Of a stretch of 64,000 nt of DNA, positions 50,826 to 58,598 are shown one piece after another. Within the stretch, counting starts at the first letter, position 1; each line of letters opens with the position of its first letter. The position numbers and the translations under genes are program-made. Below the pieces are notes generated by a model. The model was given only the letters and a program-made list of their open reading frames with translations, had not been told where the DNA came from and made no database searches. The stretch comes from Paraburkholderia bannensis NBRC 103871 (GTDB taxonomy: Bacteria; Pseudomonadota; Gammaproteobacteria; Burkholderiales; Burkholderiaceae), in contig NZ_BAYA01000030.1 in assembly GCF_000685015.1 (NCBI RefSeq), forward strand, positions 47,504 to 111,503, given 5' to 3'.

Positions 50826-51521
50826 TCATGCGCTGGCCGAGTGCGCGTCGCGCACGGCGGCCACGATGTTCGCGTAGGCGCCGCAGCGGCAGAGATTGCC
50901 GCTCATGCGCTCGCGTATTTCCGCGTCGCTCAGTGCTGGCGGACGCATTCGCACATCGGCGGTCACGGCGCTCGCCATGCCCGCGCTGAATTCCGTGAGG
51001 CACGCCGTCGCCGAACACAACTGGCCAGGCGTGCAGAAACCGCACTGCAAGGCGTCGCGCTCGATGAAGGCGCGCTGGATCGGGCTGGCCGCGTTCGCGC
51101 TGGCCAGCCCTTCGACCGTGGTGATGCGCTGGCCTTCGTGCATGATCGCGAGCGTGAGGCAGGCATTGATGCGCCGTCCTTCGACCAGCACCGTGCACGC
51201 GCCGCATTGCCCGCGATCGCAGCCTTTCTTCGTGCCGGTGAGGCCCGCGTAGTCGCGCAGCGCGTCGAGCAGCGTCACGCGCGGCTCGATGTGCAGCGCG
51301 TATTCGCGTCCGTTGATGGTGAGGCGCACCGGTTGGGCGGGGACGGGCACTGGCGTGTCCGTATCGGCAGCAGGCGTGGGTTCGGGCGCGTTCTGTGCGC
51401 GCAGATGCGGCGCGGCGCCGAGCGCGGCAGCCGCCGCCGCCGATTGAAGAAAACGGCGGCGGGCCGGTTCCGCAGGTTCGCTTGAAGCGTCGGCGGGCGA
51501 GTCGTGGGGAGTGGGGGACAT
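50826..51521 (-). CDS. Tat-exported 2Fe-2S molybdenum hydroxylase subunit (PaoA-like)
   Basis: A 231-residue electron-transfer subunit. The N-terminus carries a twin-arginine-type signal, RRRFLQSAAAAAALGAAP (about residues 21-38). The plant-ferredoxin domain uses Cys 101, 106, 109 and 121 (GCDRGQCGACTVLVEGRRIN). The C-terminal helical domain uses Cys 160, 163, 211 and 213 (CGFC and CRC). The start at 51521 was chosen because it leaves a compact Tat leader; ATG 51539 is also possible. It is the first gene of the operon, so its promoter lies in the 477-bp gap shared with the GST gene. Confidence 0.92.
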   Translation of the reverse strand: MSPTPHDSPADASSEPAEPARRRFLQSAAAAAALGAAPHLRAQNAPEPTPAADTDTPVPVPAQPVRLTINGREYALHIEPRVTLLDALRDYAGLTGTKKGCDRGQCGACTVLVEGRRINACLTLAIMHEGQRITTVEGLASANAASPIQRAFIERDALQCGFCTPGQLCSATACLTEFSAGMASAVTADVRMRPPALSDAEIRERMSGNLCRCGAYANIVAAVRDAHSASA

Positions 51522-51998
51522 GGCGTTCGCAGGCTCCATCTGGTGCCATCCGCTTCCATCGAGGGACGGGATGGCGATGATTTCGCAAGCGCACGCGTAT
51601 GACGCGATGCCGCGTGAGCCGTTGTCGCGCAGCGTGCGGGTCTCGATTTGCAGCAGCTTGTTGGGAAGCAATGCCTTTGAAGCAATTCCGGTGCCGCGAA
51701 GCCGCCAGTTTTCATGCCATGGCGGCCTGTGCAGACCTGCACGTTGCGCGCGCCAAGCGCGAAAGTAAAGCGTTTGCTGGGCGTTGCGAGCGAAACTTTC
51801 GTGACAGCGCGCCGTCTGTCGCCAGGCTGTCCGGCGCCTGACGGGAGGCCGTCGCAGGGCTGGCGCAATGGCCAGTTTGATGGCGAAGGCAGCATGACCG
51901 CATGAAGCGCACGCATTAGAGGTTTAACTCGGACACGTCATTGAGGAGCGCTACGCACCCTACAATGCTTGCGGTTCATGCAACCGGGAGGAGACCCC
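51522..51998. other. divergent region between the molybdenum hydroxylase operon and the GST gene
   Basis: This 477-bp stretch holds no convincing gene. A good -10-like TACAAT lies at 51961-51966, 32 bp before the GST start, without a clear -35. The GST ribosome-binding site is GGGAGGAGA. The minus-strand promoter for the molybdenum operon should lie near 51550-51700 but could not be located by eye. Confidence 0.4.
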
Positions 51999-52664
51999 AT
52001 GCTGACGGTTCACCACCTCGACAACTCGCGCTCGCAGCGCATCCTCTGGATGCTCGAAGAGCTGGGCGTCGACTACGAGATCGTGGAATACAAACGCAAC
52101 AAGGACACGATGCTTGCACCGCCCGCGCTGCGCGCCGTGCATCCGCTCGGCAAGTCGCCGGTCGTCACGGACGGCGATCTCACGCTCGCCGAATCGGGCG
52201 CGATCCTCGAATATCTGGTCGAGCGCTATGGCAACGGCCGCTTCGTGCCGCCGCGCGATACGCCGGAATATCTGCGCTATCGCTACTGGATGCACTACGC
52301 CGAAGGCTCGGCAATGCCGCCGCTGCTGCTCAAGCTGGTCGCGAGCCGCATCGCCAATGCGAAGGTGCCGTTTTTCGTGAAGCCGATCACGCGCAAGATC
52401 GCAGGTTCGCTCGAAAGCGATTTCGTCGATCCGCAGCTCAAGCTGCATTTCACCTATATCGCGAAGGAACTGGAGGCGACGGGCTGGTTCGCGGGCAATG
52501 AATTCACGGCCGCCGATGTGCAGATGAGCTTCCCGGTCGAAGCGGGAGCGAAGCGCGCGGGCGCGGAATCGTTGCCCTCGATTCGCGACTATCTCGATCG
52601 TATTCGTGCGCGGCCGGCCTATCAGCGCGCTCTGGCGCGTGGCGGCAAATTTACGCTGTTTTAA
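51999..52664 (+). CDS. glutathione S-transferase
   Basis: A 221-residue cytosolic GST. The thioredoxin-like N-terminal domain begins LTVHHLDNSRSQRILWMLEE, with the active-site Ser expected near residues 9-11. The glutathione-binding cis-Pro is in GKSPVVTDGDLTLAESGAIL, which includes the ESGAI motif. The all-helical C-terminal domain has WFAGNEFTAADVQMSFPVEA, the N-capping-box region. It resembles bacterial beta/GTT1-like GSTs used in detoxification. The ATG at 51999 follows GGGAGGAG; a frame 10 codons longer was rejected on that ground. A bidirectional terminator follows. Confidence 0.92.
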   Translation: MLTVHHLDNSRSQRILWMLEELGVDYEIVEYKRNKDTMLAPPALRAVHPLGKSPVVTDGDLTLAESGAILEYLVERYGNGRFVPPRDTPEYLRYRYWMHYAEGSAMPPLLLKLVASRIANAKVPFFVKPITRKIAGSLESDFVDPQLKLHFTYIAKELEATGWFAGNEFTAADVQMSFPVEAGAKRAGAESLPSIRDYLDRIRARPAYQRALARGGKFTLF

Positions 52665-52696
52665 TAACGTCAGGATGGCGAATTAAATCGCCGAAA

Positions 52697-52734
52697 ATAA
52701 AAAAGCCGGGAAATCGACATTCCCGGCTTTTTTA
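52697..52734. terminator. bidirectional rho-independent terminator
   Basis: AAAAGCCGGGA (52701-52711) pairs with TCCCGGCTTTT (52721-52731), flanked by A- and T-runs. It separates the convergent GST and carbamoyltransferase genes and can serve both. Confidence 0.92.
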
Positions 52735-52746
52735 CTGGATGCGGTA

Positions 52747-54039
52747 TCAGTCGATGCCGTGGAACACCGCATCGTCCGGGCCGAGGTACGCAGGCGGACG
52801 CCATGCCGCATCGCGCATCGAATGCTGCACCAGGTTTTCGACGCCCAGCAGCACGGCGAAAATCGCCATGCGCACGGGGATGCCGTTGTCGGTCTGGCGG
52901 AAGATCGCCAGGCGCGGATCGTGGTTCAGGTCGGTCGACAGGTCGTTCGCACCCGGGCGGCTGTCGCGCGGCAGCGGGTGCATCACGAGCGTTTCCGGGC
53001 TGCAGCATTCGTCGAGCAGCGCCTGGTTGATCTGGAAGTCGGGCGTGTAGCCTTCGAACGATTCGTCCGTGAAGCGCTCCTTCTGGATGCGCGTCGCGTA
53101 CACGACGTCCGCGCCGCGCAGGCCCTGGCGCAGGTCGGTCGTCTGCTCGACCACGTGGCCGTTGGTCGAAATCAGGTCGACGATATACGTCGGCATTTCC
53201 AGCATCGGCGGCGAAATGAGCGTGAACTTGATGCCGCGATAGAGCGCGAGCAGCTTCACGAGCGAGTGCACCGTGCGGCCGTACTTGAGGTCGCCCACCA
53301 GCGCGATGTGCGCGCCGTCGACGATCTTGCCCAGGCGCGAGAACTCGCGCTGGATCGTGTAGAGGTCGAGCAGCGCCTGGCTCGGGTGCTCGCCGGGGCC
53401 GTCGCCGCCGTTGATGACGGGAATGTTGACGGCGCGCGCGAATTCCGCCACCGAGCCTTGTTCAGGATGCCGAATCACCATCGCATCCACGTAACCGGCC
53501 ATCACGCGGCTCGTGTCGTAGATCGATTCACCCTTGGCCATCGACGAGAACGTGAAGCCGGTCGTGTCGCACACCGATCCGCCCAGACGGCAGAACGCTG
53601 CGCCAAAGCTCACGCGGGTACGCGTGCTGGCTTCGAAAAACAGGTTGCCGAGCACCGCGCCTTCCAGCACGCGCGAGATTTTCCGGCGGCGCGCGATGGG
53701 CTGCATGATGTCGGCGACGCGGAACAGCGCTTCCACGGAGTCGCGCGAGAACTGGTTGGTCGACAGCAGTTGCGGGCGGCCTTCGAACTGGATCTGGCTG
53801 ATCAGCGAGTGCGAGTCTACGCTTTGCGTATAGCCTTCGCGCGGCTCGACATTACCGACGATCTCCGAGACAAAACGCTCGACGATCTCGGGCATGGCGC
53901 GCGATTCCTGCGATTCTTCCGGCAGCAGCCAGGTGTCGAGCGCCCGGCGCGATACGCCGATACGGCTCGCGAAGGCGTCGCGGGTCATGTTCAGACGCCG
54001 CATGGCGTCACGAAGAAAGGCTTGTTGCGGAACGCTCAT
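52747..54039 (-). CDS. aspartate carbamoyltransferase with N-terminal HTH domain
   Basis: A 430-residue fusion. Residues about 5-60 look like a helix-turn-helix (MTRDAFASRIGVSRRALDTW, then AMPEIVERFV). Residues 75-430 form an ATCase, which condenses carbamoyl phosphate and aspartate in pyrimidine synthesis. Motifs are FEASTRTRVSF (STRTR 138-142), SSMAKGES (Lys 169), VINGGDGPGEHPSQALLDL and MHPLPR. The residue after STRTRVSF is Gly where Glu is usual. The protein is about 110 residues longer than a bare PyrB catalytic chain. A perfect 8-bp palindrome ends 25 bp upstream of the start and could be its own operator. No pyrC or pyrI is adjacent. It may be a moonlighting regulator-enzyme or a specialised paralogue. 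Confidence 0.88.
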   Translation of the reverse strand: MSVPQQAFLRDAMRRLNMTRDAFASRIGVSRRALDTWLLPEESQESRAMPEIVERFVSEIVGNVEPREGYTQSVDSHSLISQIQFEGRPQLLSTNQFSRDSVEALFRVADIMQPIARRRKISRVLEGAVLGNLFFEASTRTRVSFGAAFCRLGGSVCDTTGFTFSSMAKGESIYDTSRVMAGYVDAMVIRHPEQGSVAEFARAVNIPVINGGDGPGEHPSQALLDLYTIQREFSRLGKIVDGAHIALVGDLKYGRTVHSLVKLLALYRGIKFTLISPPMLEMPTYIVDLISTNGHVVEQTTDLRQGLRGADVVYATRIQKERFTDESFEGYTPDFQINQALLDECCSPETLVMHPLPRDSRPGANDLSTDLNHDPRLAIFRQTDNGIPVRMAIFAVLLGVENLVQHSMRDAAWRPPAYLGPDDAVFHGID

Positions 54040-54453
54040 GCTGGCACCCGTGATAGCTGGTTGATATACGCGGTGCGTATATTAGTTCGGTGGCGCGAGA
54101 AGTCAAGCGGTTTTGCGTTTCATCGGCGCAATGCCATGCGGCAATCTGGCGCAACAGCGCGGATCCTCGACGTTCGCGCGCTCGCACCGGACGAACGGAG
54201 TGTAGGCGATGGCTGGCGCCCTTGTAGGGCGGAGCGCCCGGGCGCAGGTGACTGCGTCCGGGCAGGCCCGATTCTCCTGTTCAGGCGAGCCGTTTTATCG
54301 GGATGGCGATTTTTCAGACGCCGCGATAATCGCCGTTTTGATTCTGGACGGGCTGGCGTGCGCTGGCCGCCGCAGCCCGATGTATGCACTGTTTTGCACC
54401 CTGATCTCGTGCGCCTCGCTCGTGCGCGCGAAACGCCGCCGCCGGGGCCGCTC
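54040..54453. other. divergent region between HTH-ATCase and M23 peptidase genes
   Basis: This 414-bp gap carries the ATATACGC-GGT-GCGTATAT palindrome close to the ATCase start and otherwise GC-rich sequence with no supported gene. No promoter for the M23 gene could be defined, and the ATG at 54454 has no strong ribosome-binding site. Confidence 0.45.
54064..54082. promoter_or_regulatory. palindromic operator candidate of the HTH-ATCase
   Basis: ATATACGC (54064-54071) and GCGTATAT (54075-54082) form a perfect inverted repeat with a 3-bp spacer, 24 bp before the ATG. It overlaps where the gene's -10 region is expected. XRE-like proteins often bind TATAC/GTATA dyads of this kind, so autoregulation by the fused HTH is plausible. 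Confidence 0.6.
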
Positions 54454-55440
54454 ATGAAAATGCCCTGGACGAGCTCGGTCGATGAGCTGTCGAGCGGCGA
54501 CACCCGTTTCGTCACGCATCGCGCCGCGCGCCGCACGGTTGTCTGCACGGCGTGCGCCGTGGGCGTCGCCGCGCTTGCGGGCGGCGTCGCCATCGGCCGC
54601 TATAGCAGTGTCGTGGATGTCCCCACCGGCCCGGGCGCCGAGGGCGTGGCGACGCATCACTATGTCGTCGGCGAGATCGGCCGGATGAGCGCGTCGATTT
54701 CGTTGCTCGATCCGCGTATCGAGCGCCTGTCCGCCCAGATTGCCGAATTGCGCCAGTTCGACCAGCGCCTGCGCGCACAGCCGCAGCGCGGTGCAGCGGT
54801 GGTGCCCGTGGCGCCGACCACGCGTTCGGGCGATGACGACGAAGAGAGCCACGACCACGGCGCGACGGCGGGCGGCGAGGGCGGCCCGGCGCTTGCGCCG
54901 CGCCGCTGTGTGGAGGCGTCGGCATCGCGAACCAATGCGCACGCGGTGAGCGGCGCGGTGGACTGCATGGCCGCGACGCTGTCCACGCTTGAGCAGGCCG
55001 TCGCGCTTCATGAGGCGGCCTGGCAGGCGTTTCCGGGCCGGCGGCCGACCGGGGCGGGCCGCCTTGGCTCGCCATTCGGCAATCGTATCGATCCGTTTAC
55101 CGAGCGCCTGAGCTTCCATCCGGGCCTCGACATCGTCGCGCCCACCGGCACGCCGATTCTTGCCGCAGCGGGCGGGCGCGTGATTTTCGCCGGGCTGAAG
55201 TCCGGTTACGGCAATTGCGTCGAGATCGACCACGGCAATGGTTTCGCGACGCGTTATGGGCACGCTTCGAAGATCGACGTGCAGGTCGGGCAGATCGTGC
55301 TGCCGGGCGACCATATCGCCGACGTCGGCTCGACTGGGCGTTCCACCGGGCCGCATCTGCACTTCGAGGTCATCGTGAACGGCACCCAGGTCAATCCGGC
55401 CGGCTATCTTGCGCTGTTCGGCGCTTACCACAATGGCTGA
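54454..55440 (+). CDS. M23 (LytM-type) peptidoglycan endopeptidase
   Basis: A 328-residue membrane-anchored peptidase. One transmembrane segment lies at about residues 28-47, then a helical, possibly coiled-coil region (SLLDPRIERLSAQIAELRQF). An Asp/Glu/His-rich linker follows, then the catalytic domain. Zinc ligands are intact: the H-x3-D motif in FHPGLDIVAPTGTPI and HLHFEV near the end. It should cleave peptide cross-links in the periplasm. The downstream gene starts inside its 3' end, and a bactofilin follows. M23 peptidases are recurrent partners of bactofilins in cell-shape cassettes. The very long open frame reaching far upstream is an artefact; homology starts at this ATG. Confidence 0.9.
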   Translation: MKMPWTSSVDELSSGDTRFVTHRAARRTVVCTACAVGVAALAGGVAIGRYSSVVDVPTGPGAEGVATHHYVVGEIGRMSASISLLDPRIERLSAQIAELRQFDQRLRAQPQRGAAVVPVAPTTRSGDDDEESHDHGATAGGEGGPALAPRRCVEASASRTNAHAVSGAVDCMAATLSTLEQAVALHEAAWQAFPGRRPTGAGRLGSPFGNRIDPFTERLSFHPGLDIVAPTGTPILAAAGGRVIFAGLKSGYGNCVEIDHGNGFATRYGHASKIDVQVGQIVLPGDHIADVGSTGRSTGPHLHFEVIVNGTQVNPAGYLALFGAYHNG

Positions 55441-55795
55441 CGCGCGCCGTACCGTCCGCGCGCGCATGGACGCACAGCGCGCTTTCGAACTGCAACCGGT
55501 GCGCTCGCGCGGCTGGCGCTGGAGCATGGCGCTCGTGTGGACGGTGCTGGCCGCCGGGGCAGGCGCGGGCGCCGTGGCGTGGATCCATCACGTCAACGAT
55601 GCCGGGCGCTGTCCAGTCGTCGCGCCCGACGCCTTGCAGATTCGCCTGACCAACGCCGAACTCGCGCTGGAGCAGGAGCGCGCGGCGCGAGATGCGTTGC
55701 AGAAGTCGGCATCGTCGGCGCAGGCCCAGGCCGCCGCGCTGCAAACCGAAGTGCTGTTCCTGCGCGGCCACGGTGGCCGCGAAGGCGCGCGTTGA
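55433..55795 (+). CDS. small single-pass membrane protein with coiled coil
   Basis: A 120-residue protein with one membrane segment (about residues 32-52, WSMALVWTVLAAGAGAGAVAWI) and a C-terminal helix of coiled-coil character (LTNAELALEQERAARDALQK, SSAQAQAAALQTEVLFL). No named domain was recognised. It overlaps the M23 gene by 8 bp, so it is almost certainly co-translated. The bactofilin follows after 70 bp. Position and topology suggest an adaptor linking the peptidase to the bactofilin filament; this is inference. Confidence 0.7.
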   Translation: MADARRTVRARMDAQRAFELQPVRSRGWRWSMALVWTVLAAGAGAGAVAWIHHVNDAGRCPVVAPDALQIRLTNAELALEQERAARDALQKSASSAQAQAAALQTEVLFLRGHGGREGAR

Positions 55796-55865
55796 AAACA
55801 GGCACTACTGAAGCAGTCCATTGCAGCAGATTGAAATCCCACTACCTGAAGCTACGGTTACTCCC

Positions 55866-56294
55866 ATGTTCAACAAGAAAAAGCCCCAGCCGGGCATCCA
55901 GCAAACCAAGCTCGCGACGTTGATATCCGAAGATATCCGCATCAAGGGCGATGTCGAATTCGCCGACGGCGTGAGGCTCGATGGCCAGATCACGGGCAGT
56001 GTCAGCAGCAAGCCGGGCACGCAGACGCTGTTCGTGCTGAGCGAGCGCAGCGTCGTGAACGGCAACGTGCATGGCTACGACATCGTCGTCAACGGTCGCA
56101 TTGTCGGCGACGTGATCGCCGATCATTTCGTCGAACTGCAAGCGAATGCGCATGTGGTCGGCAACATCTACTATCAGCAGTTGCAGATGGAGTGCGGCGC
56201 GACCGTCGACGGCAAGCTCACGCGGCGCGACCCCGCCGATGCGCCGAGCCTGTTGCTCGATAGTTCGATCGTCGATGTGCACGCGCTGGATTGA
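55866..56294 (+). CDS. bactofilin
   Basis: A 142-residue polymerising cytoskeletal protein. The basic N-terminal tail (MFNKKKPQPG) precedes the right-handed beta-helix core, seen as repeats such as ATLISEDIRIKGDVEFADGV, RLDGQITGSV, VVNGNVHGYDIVVNGRIVGD and ATVDGKLTRRDP. Bactofilins self-assemble into nucleotide-free filaments at the membrane and localise cell-wall enzymes. The ATG at 55866 gives the family-typical N-terminus; an in-frame TTG lies 45 bp upstream. It is the third gene after the M23 peptidase and the small membrane protein, forming a probable cell-shape cassette. Confidence 0.92.
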   Translation: MFNKKKPQPGIQQTKLATLISEDIRIKGDVEFADGVRLDGQITGSVSSKPGTQTLFVLSERSVVNGNVHGYDIVVNGRIVGDVIADHFVELQANAHVVGNIYYQQLQMECGATVDGKLTRRDPADAPSLLLDSSIVDVHALD

Positions 56295-56387
56295 GGTACT
56301 TCTATCGACGAATCGGCGTACTGCGTGCGCGCGCCACGCTATCTCGCAATTTCGTGATTCGGGCGGTTTCCGGTTACACTGCCGGAC

Positions 56388-56510
56388 ATGTCACGCCAAC
56401 CGAACCTCCTCGCCTCGACCTTCGCCGCTGCATCGCGCGCGGTGACGTCGCACGTGCAGGCAGCCCCGGTCGGCGCGAAAGCCAAAGCCAAAAAACAGTC
56501 GCTCATCTGA
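56388..56510 (+). CDS. possible 40-residue basic small protein
   Basis: A short frame beginning MSRQPNLLASTFAAASRAVT and ending GAKAKAKKQSLI. It has no hydrophobic segment and a Lys/Ala C-terminus. It lies between the bactofilin and DapA-like genes, and no strong ribosome-binding site is seen. It may be a genuine small basic protein or chance; included at low confidence. Confidence 0.3.
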   Translation: MSRQPNLLASTFAAASRAVTSHVQAAPVGAKAKAKKQSLI

Positions 56511-56643
56511 CCGGAGCTTGCTGTTCCGTCGGATGTTGCGATGGAACGGCCTGCCGGCACCCCGCCTTACTCTTCTCCCTGGCTCGCTGACTCCCGCGCA
56601 CTGCTCGACGGACTCTTCATACGGTCGCGTTCAAGGGATAGTC

Positions 56644-57498
56644 ATGTCTTCGTTTTCGGGTATCTGGATTCCGCTCGTCACGCCGTTCAACGGTGGCGCC
56701 GTCGATCATGAGGCGCTCGACGCACTCGTGCGTCACTACGTGCAGGCGGGCGTGGCCGGTATCGTCGCGCTCGGCACGACCGGCGAGCCCGCTGCGCTCG
56801 ACGAGCGCGAGCAGGATGCCGTGCTCGCCACCGTGCTTGCCAGTGCTGGCGCTTTGCCGGTGGTGGCAGGCGTGGGCGGCAATCACACGCAGTCGGTCTG
56901 CGAACGCATCGCGGCGCTCAACGACACGCCCGTCGCGGGCGTGCTGGCGGCCGCGCCGTATTACATCCGGCCGTCGCAGGCGGGCGTGATCGGCCACTTC
57001 GCGGCGCTCGCCGACGCAAGCCGCAAGCCCGTGATCCTCTACGACATTCCCGCGCGCACCGGCGTCACGCTCGCGCTGCCGACGCTGCTCGAACTCGCGG
57101 GGCACGAGCGCATCGTCGCCGTGAAGGATTGCGGCGGCTCGCTCGACAAGACGCTGGCGCTGATCCTCGATGGCCGCTTGCAGGTGCTGTGCGGCGAGGA
57201 TCTCGATATGTTCGGGATGATGTGTGCGGGCGCGAGCGGGGCGATCGCGGCATCGGCGCATGTGCTGCCCGAGCGCTTCGTGGCGATGGAGCGTGCGTTG
57301 CGCGAAGGGCGCCTGAACGAGGCGCGCGCGATCTGGCACACGCTGGTGCCGCTCGTACGTGCGATGTTCGAGGAGCCGAATCCGGGCCCAGTGAAGGCCG
57401 CACTCGCGCGACAAGGCTTGCTGCGCAACGAATTGCGCGCGCCCATGACGCGCGTGAGCGACGAACTGGACGCGATGCTGGGGAAACTGGTGGCCTGA
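56644..57498 (+). CDS. DapA-family aldolase (4-hydroxy-tetrahydrodipicolinate synthase type)
   Basis: A 284-residue TIM-barrel lyase of the DapA/NAL superfamily, which forms a Schiff base between a lysine and pyruvate. GIWIPLVTPFNGGAVDHEAL opens the barrel. GTTGEPAALDEREQ supplies the pyruvate-binding threonines, LYDIPARTGVTL the catalytic Tyr, and IVAVKDCGGSLDKTL the Schiff-base Lys near residue 161. Canonical DapA has YNVPxRT, so the Asp in YDIPART and the isolated position leave room for a paralogue with another substrate. The ATG at 56644 was chosen because homology starts there. Apparently monocistronic. Confidence 0.9.
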   Translation: MSSFSGIWIPLVTPFNGGAVDHEALDALVRHYVQAGVAGIVALGTTGEPAALDEREQDAVLATVLASAGALPVVAGVGGNHTQSVCERIAALNDTPVAGVLAAAPYYIRPSQAGVIGHFAALADASRKPVILYDIPARTGVTLALPTLLELAGHERIVAVKDCGGSLDKTLALILDGRLQVLCGEDLDMFGMMCAGASGAIAASAHVLPERFVAMERALREGRLNEARAIWHTLVPLVRAMFEEPNPGPVKAALARQGLLRNELRAPMTRVSDELDAMLGKLVA

Positions 57499-57569
57499 AA
57501 TGCTCAAGCGCGGCGGCCCCGGAATGGGACGCGCCGCGCTTCGATCGTCGGCGATCGACTGGAACGTGC

Positions 57570-57896
57570 TTAACGAGGGGCGCGTGCGCTCGCGCTGCTG
57601 CGTGCACGACGCCGCGTGCGCGGACGCTCGGCATCCACGGGTTCGCCATTGAGCAGAATGCGGCGGCCGGGAATGTGTTCGGCGACGAGGCGCGCAATTT
57701 CGAACGCCGAACTTTCTGCCGGCACCACCTGGCGGCGCGCGCCGTCATCGAGCGGCGTCGTCCACTCGACCAGCCGATAGGCGCGGCCCCACGGATGCTG
57801 CAATGGCGTCGAGACCCGGCACGACGCCACGCGTGTAGTCGAGCTGTCGCGCAGCAGGGATTGCAGGTGCACCAGCACGTCGTTGTCTTCAGCCAT
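57570..57896 (-). CDS. small hypothetical protein with basic tail
   Basis: A 108-residue protein of unknown function. GAGGAGGAG precedes the ATG. Residues 1-80 look ordered (VLVHLQSLLRDSSTTRVASC, GRAYRLVEWTTPLDDGARRQ, FEIARLVAEHIPGRRILLNG), followed by an Arg/Ala-rich tail that could bind nucleic acid. No signal or membrane segment is present. It is convergent with the DapA-like gene. Its 3' neighbour is 71 bp away. Confidence 0.6.
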   Translation of the reverse strand: MAEDNDVLVHLQSLLRDSSTTRVASCRVSTPLQHPWGRAYRLVEWTTPLDDGARRQVVPAESSAFEIARLVAEHIPGRRILLNGEPVDAERPRTRRRARSSASARAPR

Positions 57897-57924
57897 GGCT
57901 TCGCTCCTCCTCGACTAACCGCAT

Positions 57925-57952
57925 AAAAAAACGCCGCCGATGTTCCGGCGGC
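57925..57952 (-). terminator. rho-independent terminator on minus strand
   Basis: GCCGCCG (57933-57939) pairs with CGGCGGC (57946-57952) across a 6-nt loop, with a U-run encoded by 57925-57931 on the minus strand. It probably ends the DUF3562 transcript and lies just before the next minus-strand gene's start. Confidence 0.8.
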
Positions 57953-58149
57953 TCAACAGGGGTGAGCGTATGGTTGCAGCGAAGAATTAAACGAGCCTTA
58001 AGAGCGCCAGCGCGTGCGACGCCTGCCAGCAAGGACTTTCGCGCGCGCAGGCGCCCGCGCGGACGGTCAATCCGTGCGGGGCGCTGCAACCAGGTGAATC
58101 GAACTGAAGAAATCAGACGGTGCGAAATCCGTGAGGATGTGGCGCGATT

Positions 58150-58347
58150 TCAGTGCTTGTCTGTGCCATTTTGCCGCAGCGTTGCACGTACCTTGCGGGC
58201 GGCGAAAAGCGGGAGATAGTCGTGAATGCGCGCGTCGGCGCGGTAGTGATCGAGTGTGTCGGCGTAGATGCGGGCTACCGTTTCCTCAGGCGTGTGCGTC
58301 TCTTCGGCGATGCTGTGAACGATTTGCGCGGCGTCGACTTGCGGCAT
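58150..58347 (-). CDS. DUF3562 small protein
   Basis: A 65-residue cytoplasmic protein matching the DUF3562 pattern common in Burkholderia-group genomes. IVHSIAEETHTPEETVARIY is the hallmark helix, followed by HDYLPLFAARKVRATLRQ. Its function is unknown. GGAGGA lies before the ATG. It is monocistronic; a terminator lies about 200 bp downstream. Confidence 0.85.
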   Translation of the reverse strand: MPQVDAAQIVHSIAEETHTPEETVARIYADTLDHYRADARIHDYLPLFAARKVRATLRQNGTDKH

Positions 58348-58497
58348 GACAGTCCTCCGGTCAGCGGGTTGGGCGGGCAGACAGATTTCGAATTGAAGGA
58401 CATCGGCGTGCGCGATGCCAATTGAAACGCCCTATTGGGAATGGGCTGCTGCAAATGAGGCTTGTGCTTAGTTCGGCTGAATACGGCGGCCGCACGA

Positions 58498-58542
58498 CAA
58501 AAAAGCCCCGGCGAAGGCGATTGCCTGGGCCGGGGCTTTTTC
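58498..58542. terminator. bidirectional rho-independent terminator after nemA
   Basis: AAAAGCCCCGGC (58501-58512) pairs with GCCGGGGCTTTT (58529-58540) across a 16-nt loop that contains a smaller internal stem. Flanking A- and T-runs are present. On the minus strand it closes the arsR-nemA operon 57 bp past the stop. Confidence 0.9.
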
Positions 58543-58598
58543 TGGAGCGATGTTGCCCTGTCTATATAGTGGGCAAACCGCCTATTGCGCCGCTTTTC

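Noticed and set aside
52759..54453. Upstream extension of the M23 peptidase frame through the antisense of the ATCase gene
   Set aside because: The long frame exists by GC bias. Sequence typical of an exported peptidase begins only at 54454 with a membrane anchor.
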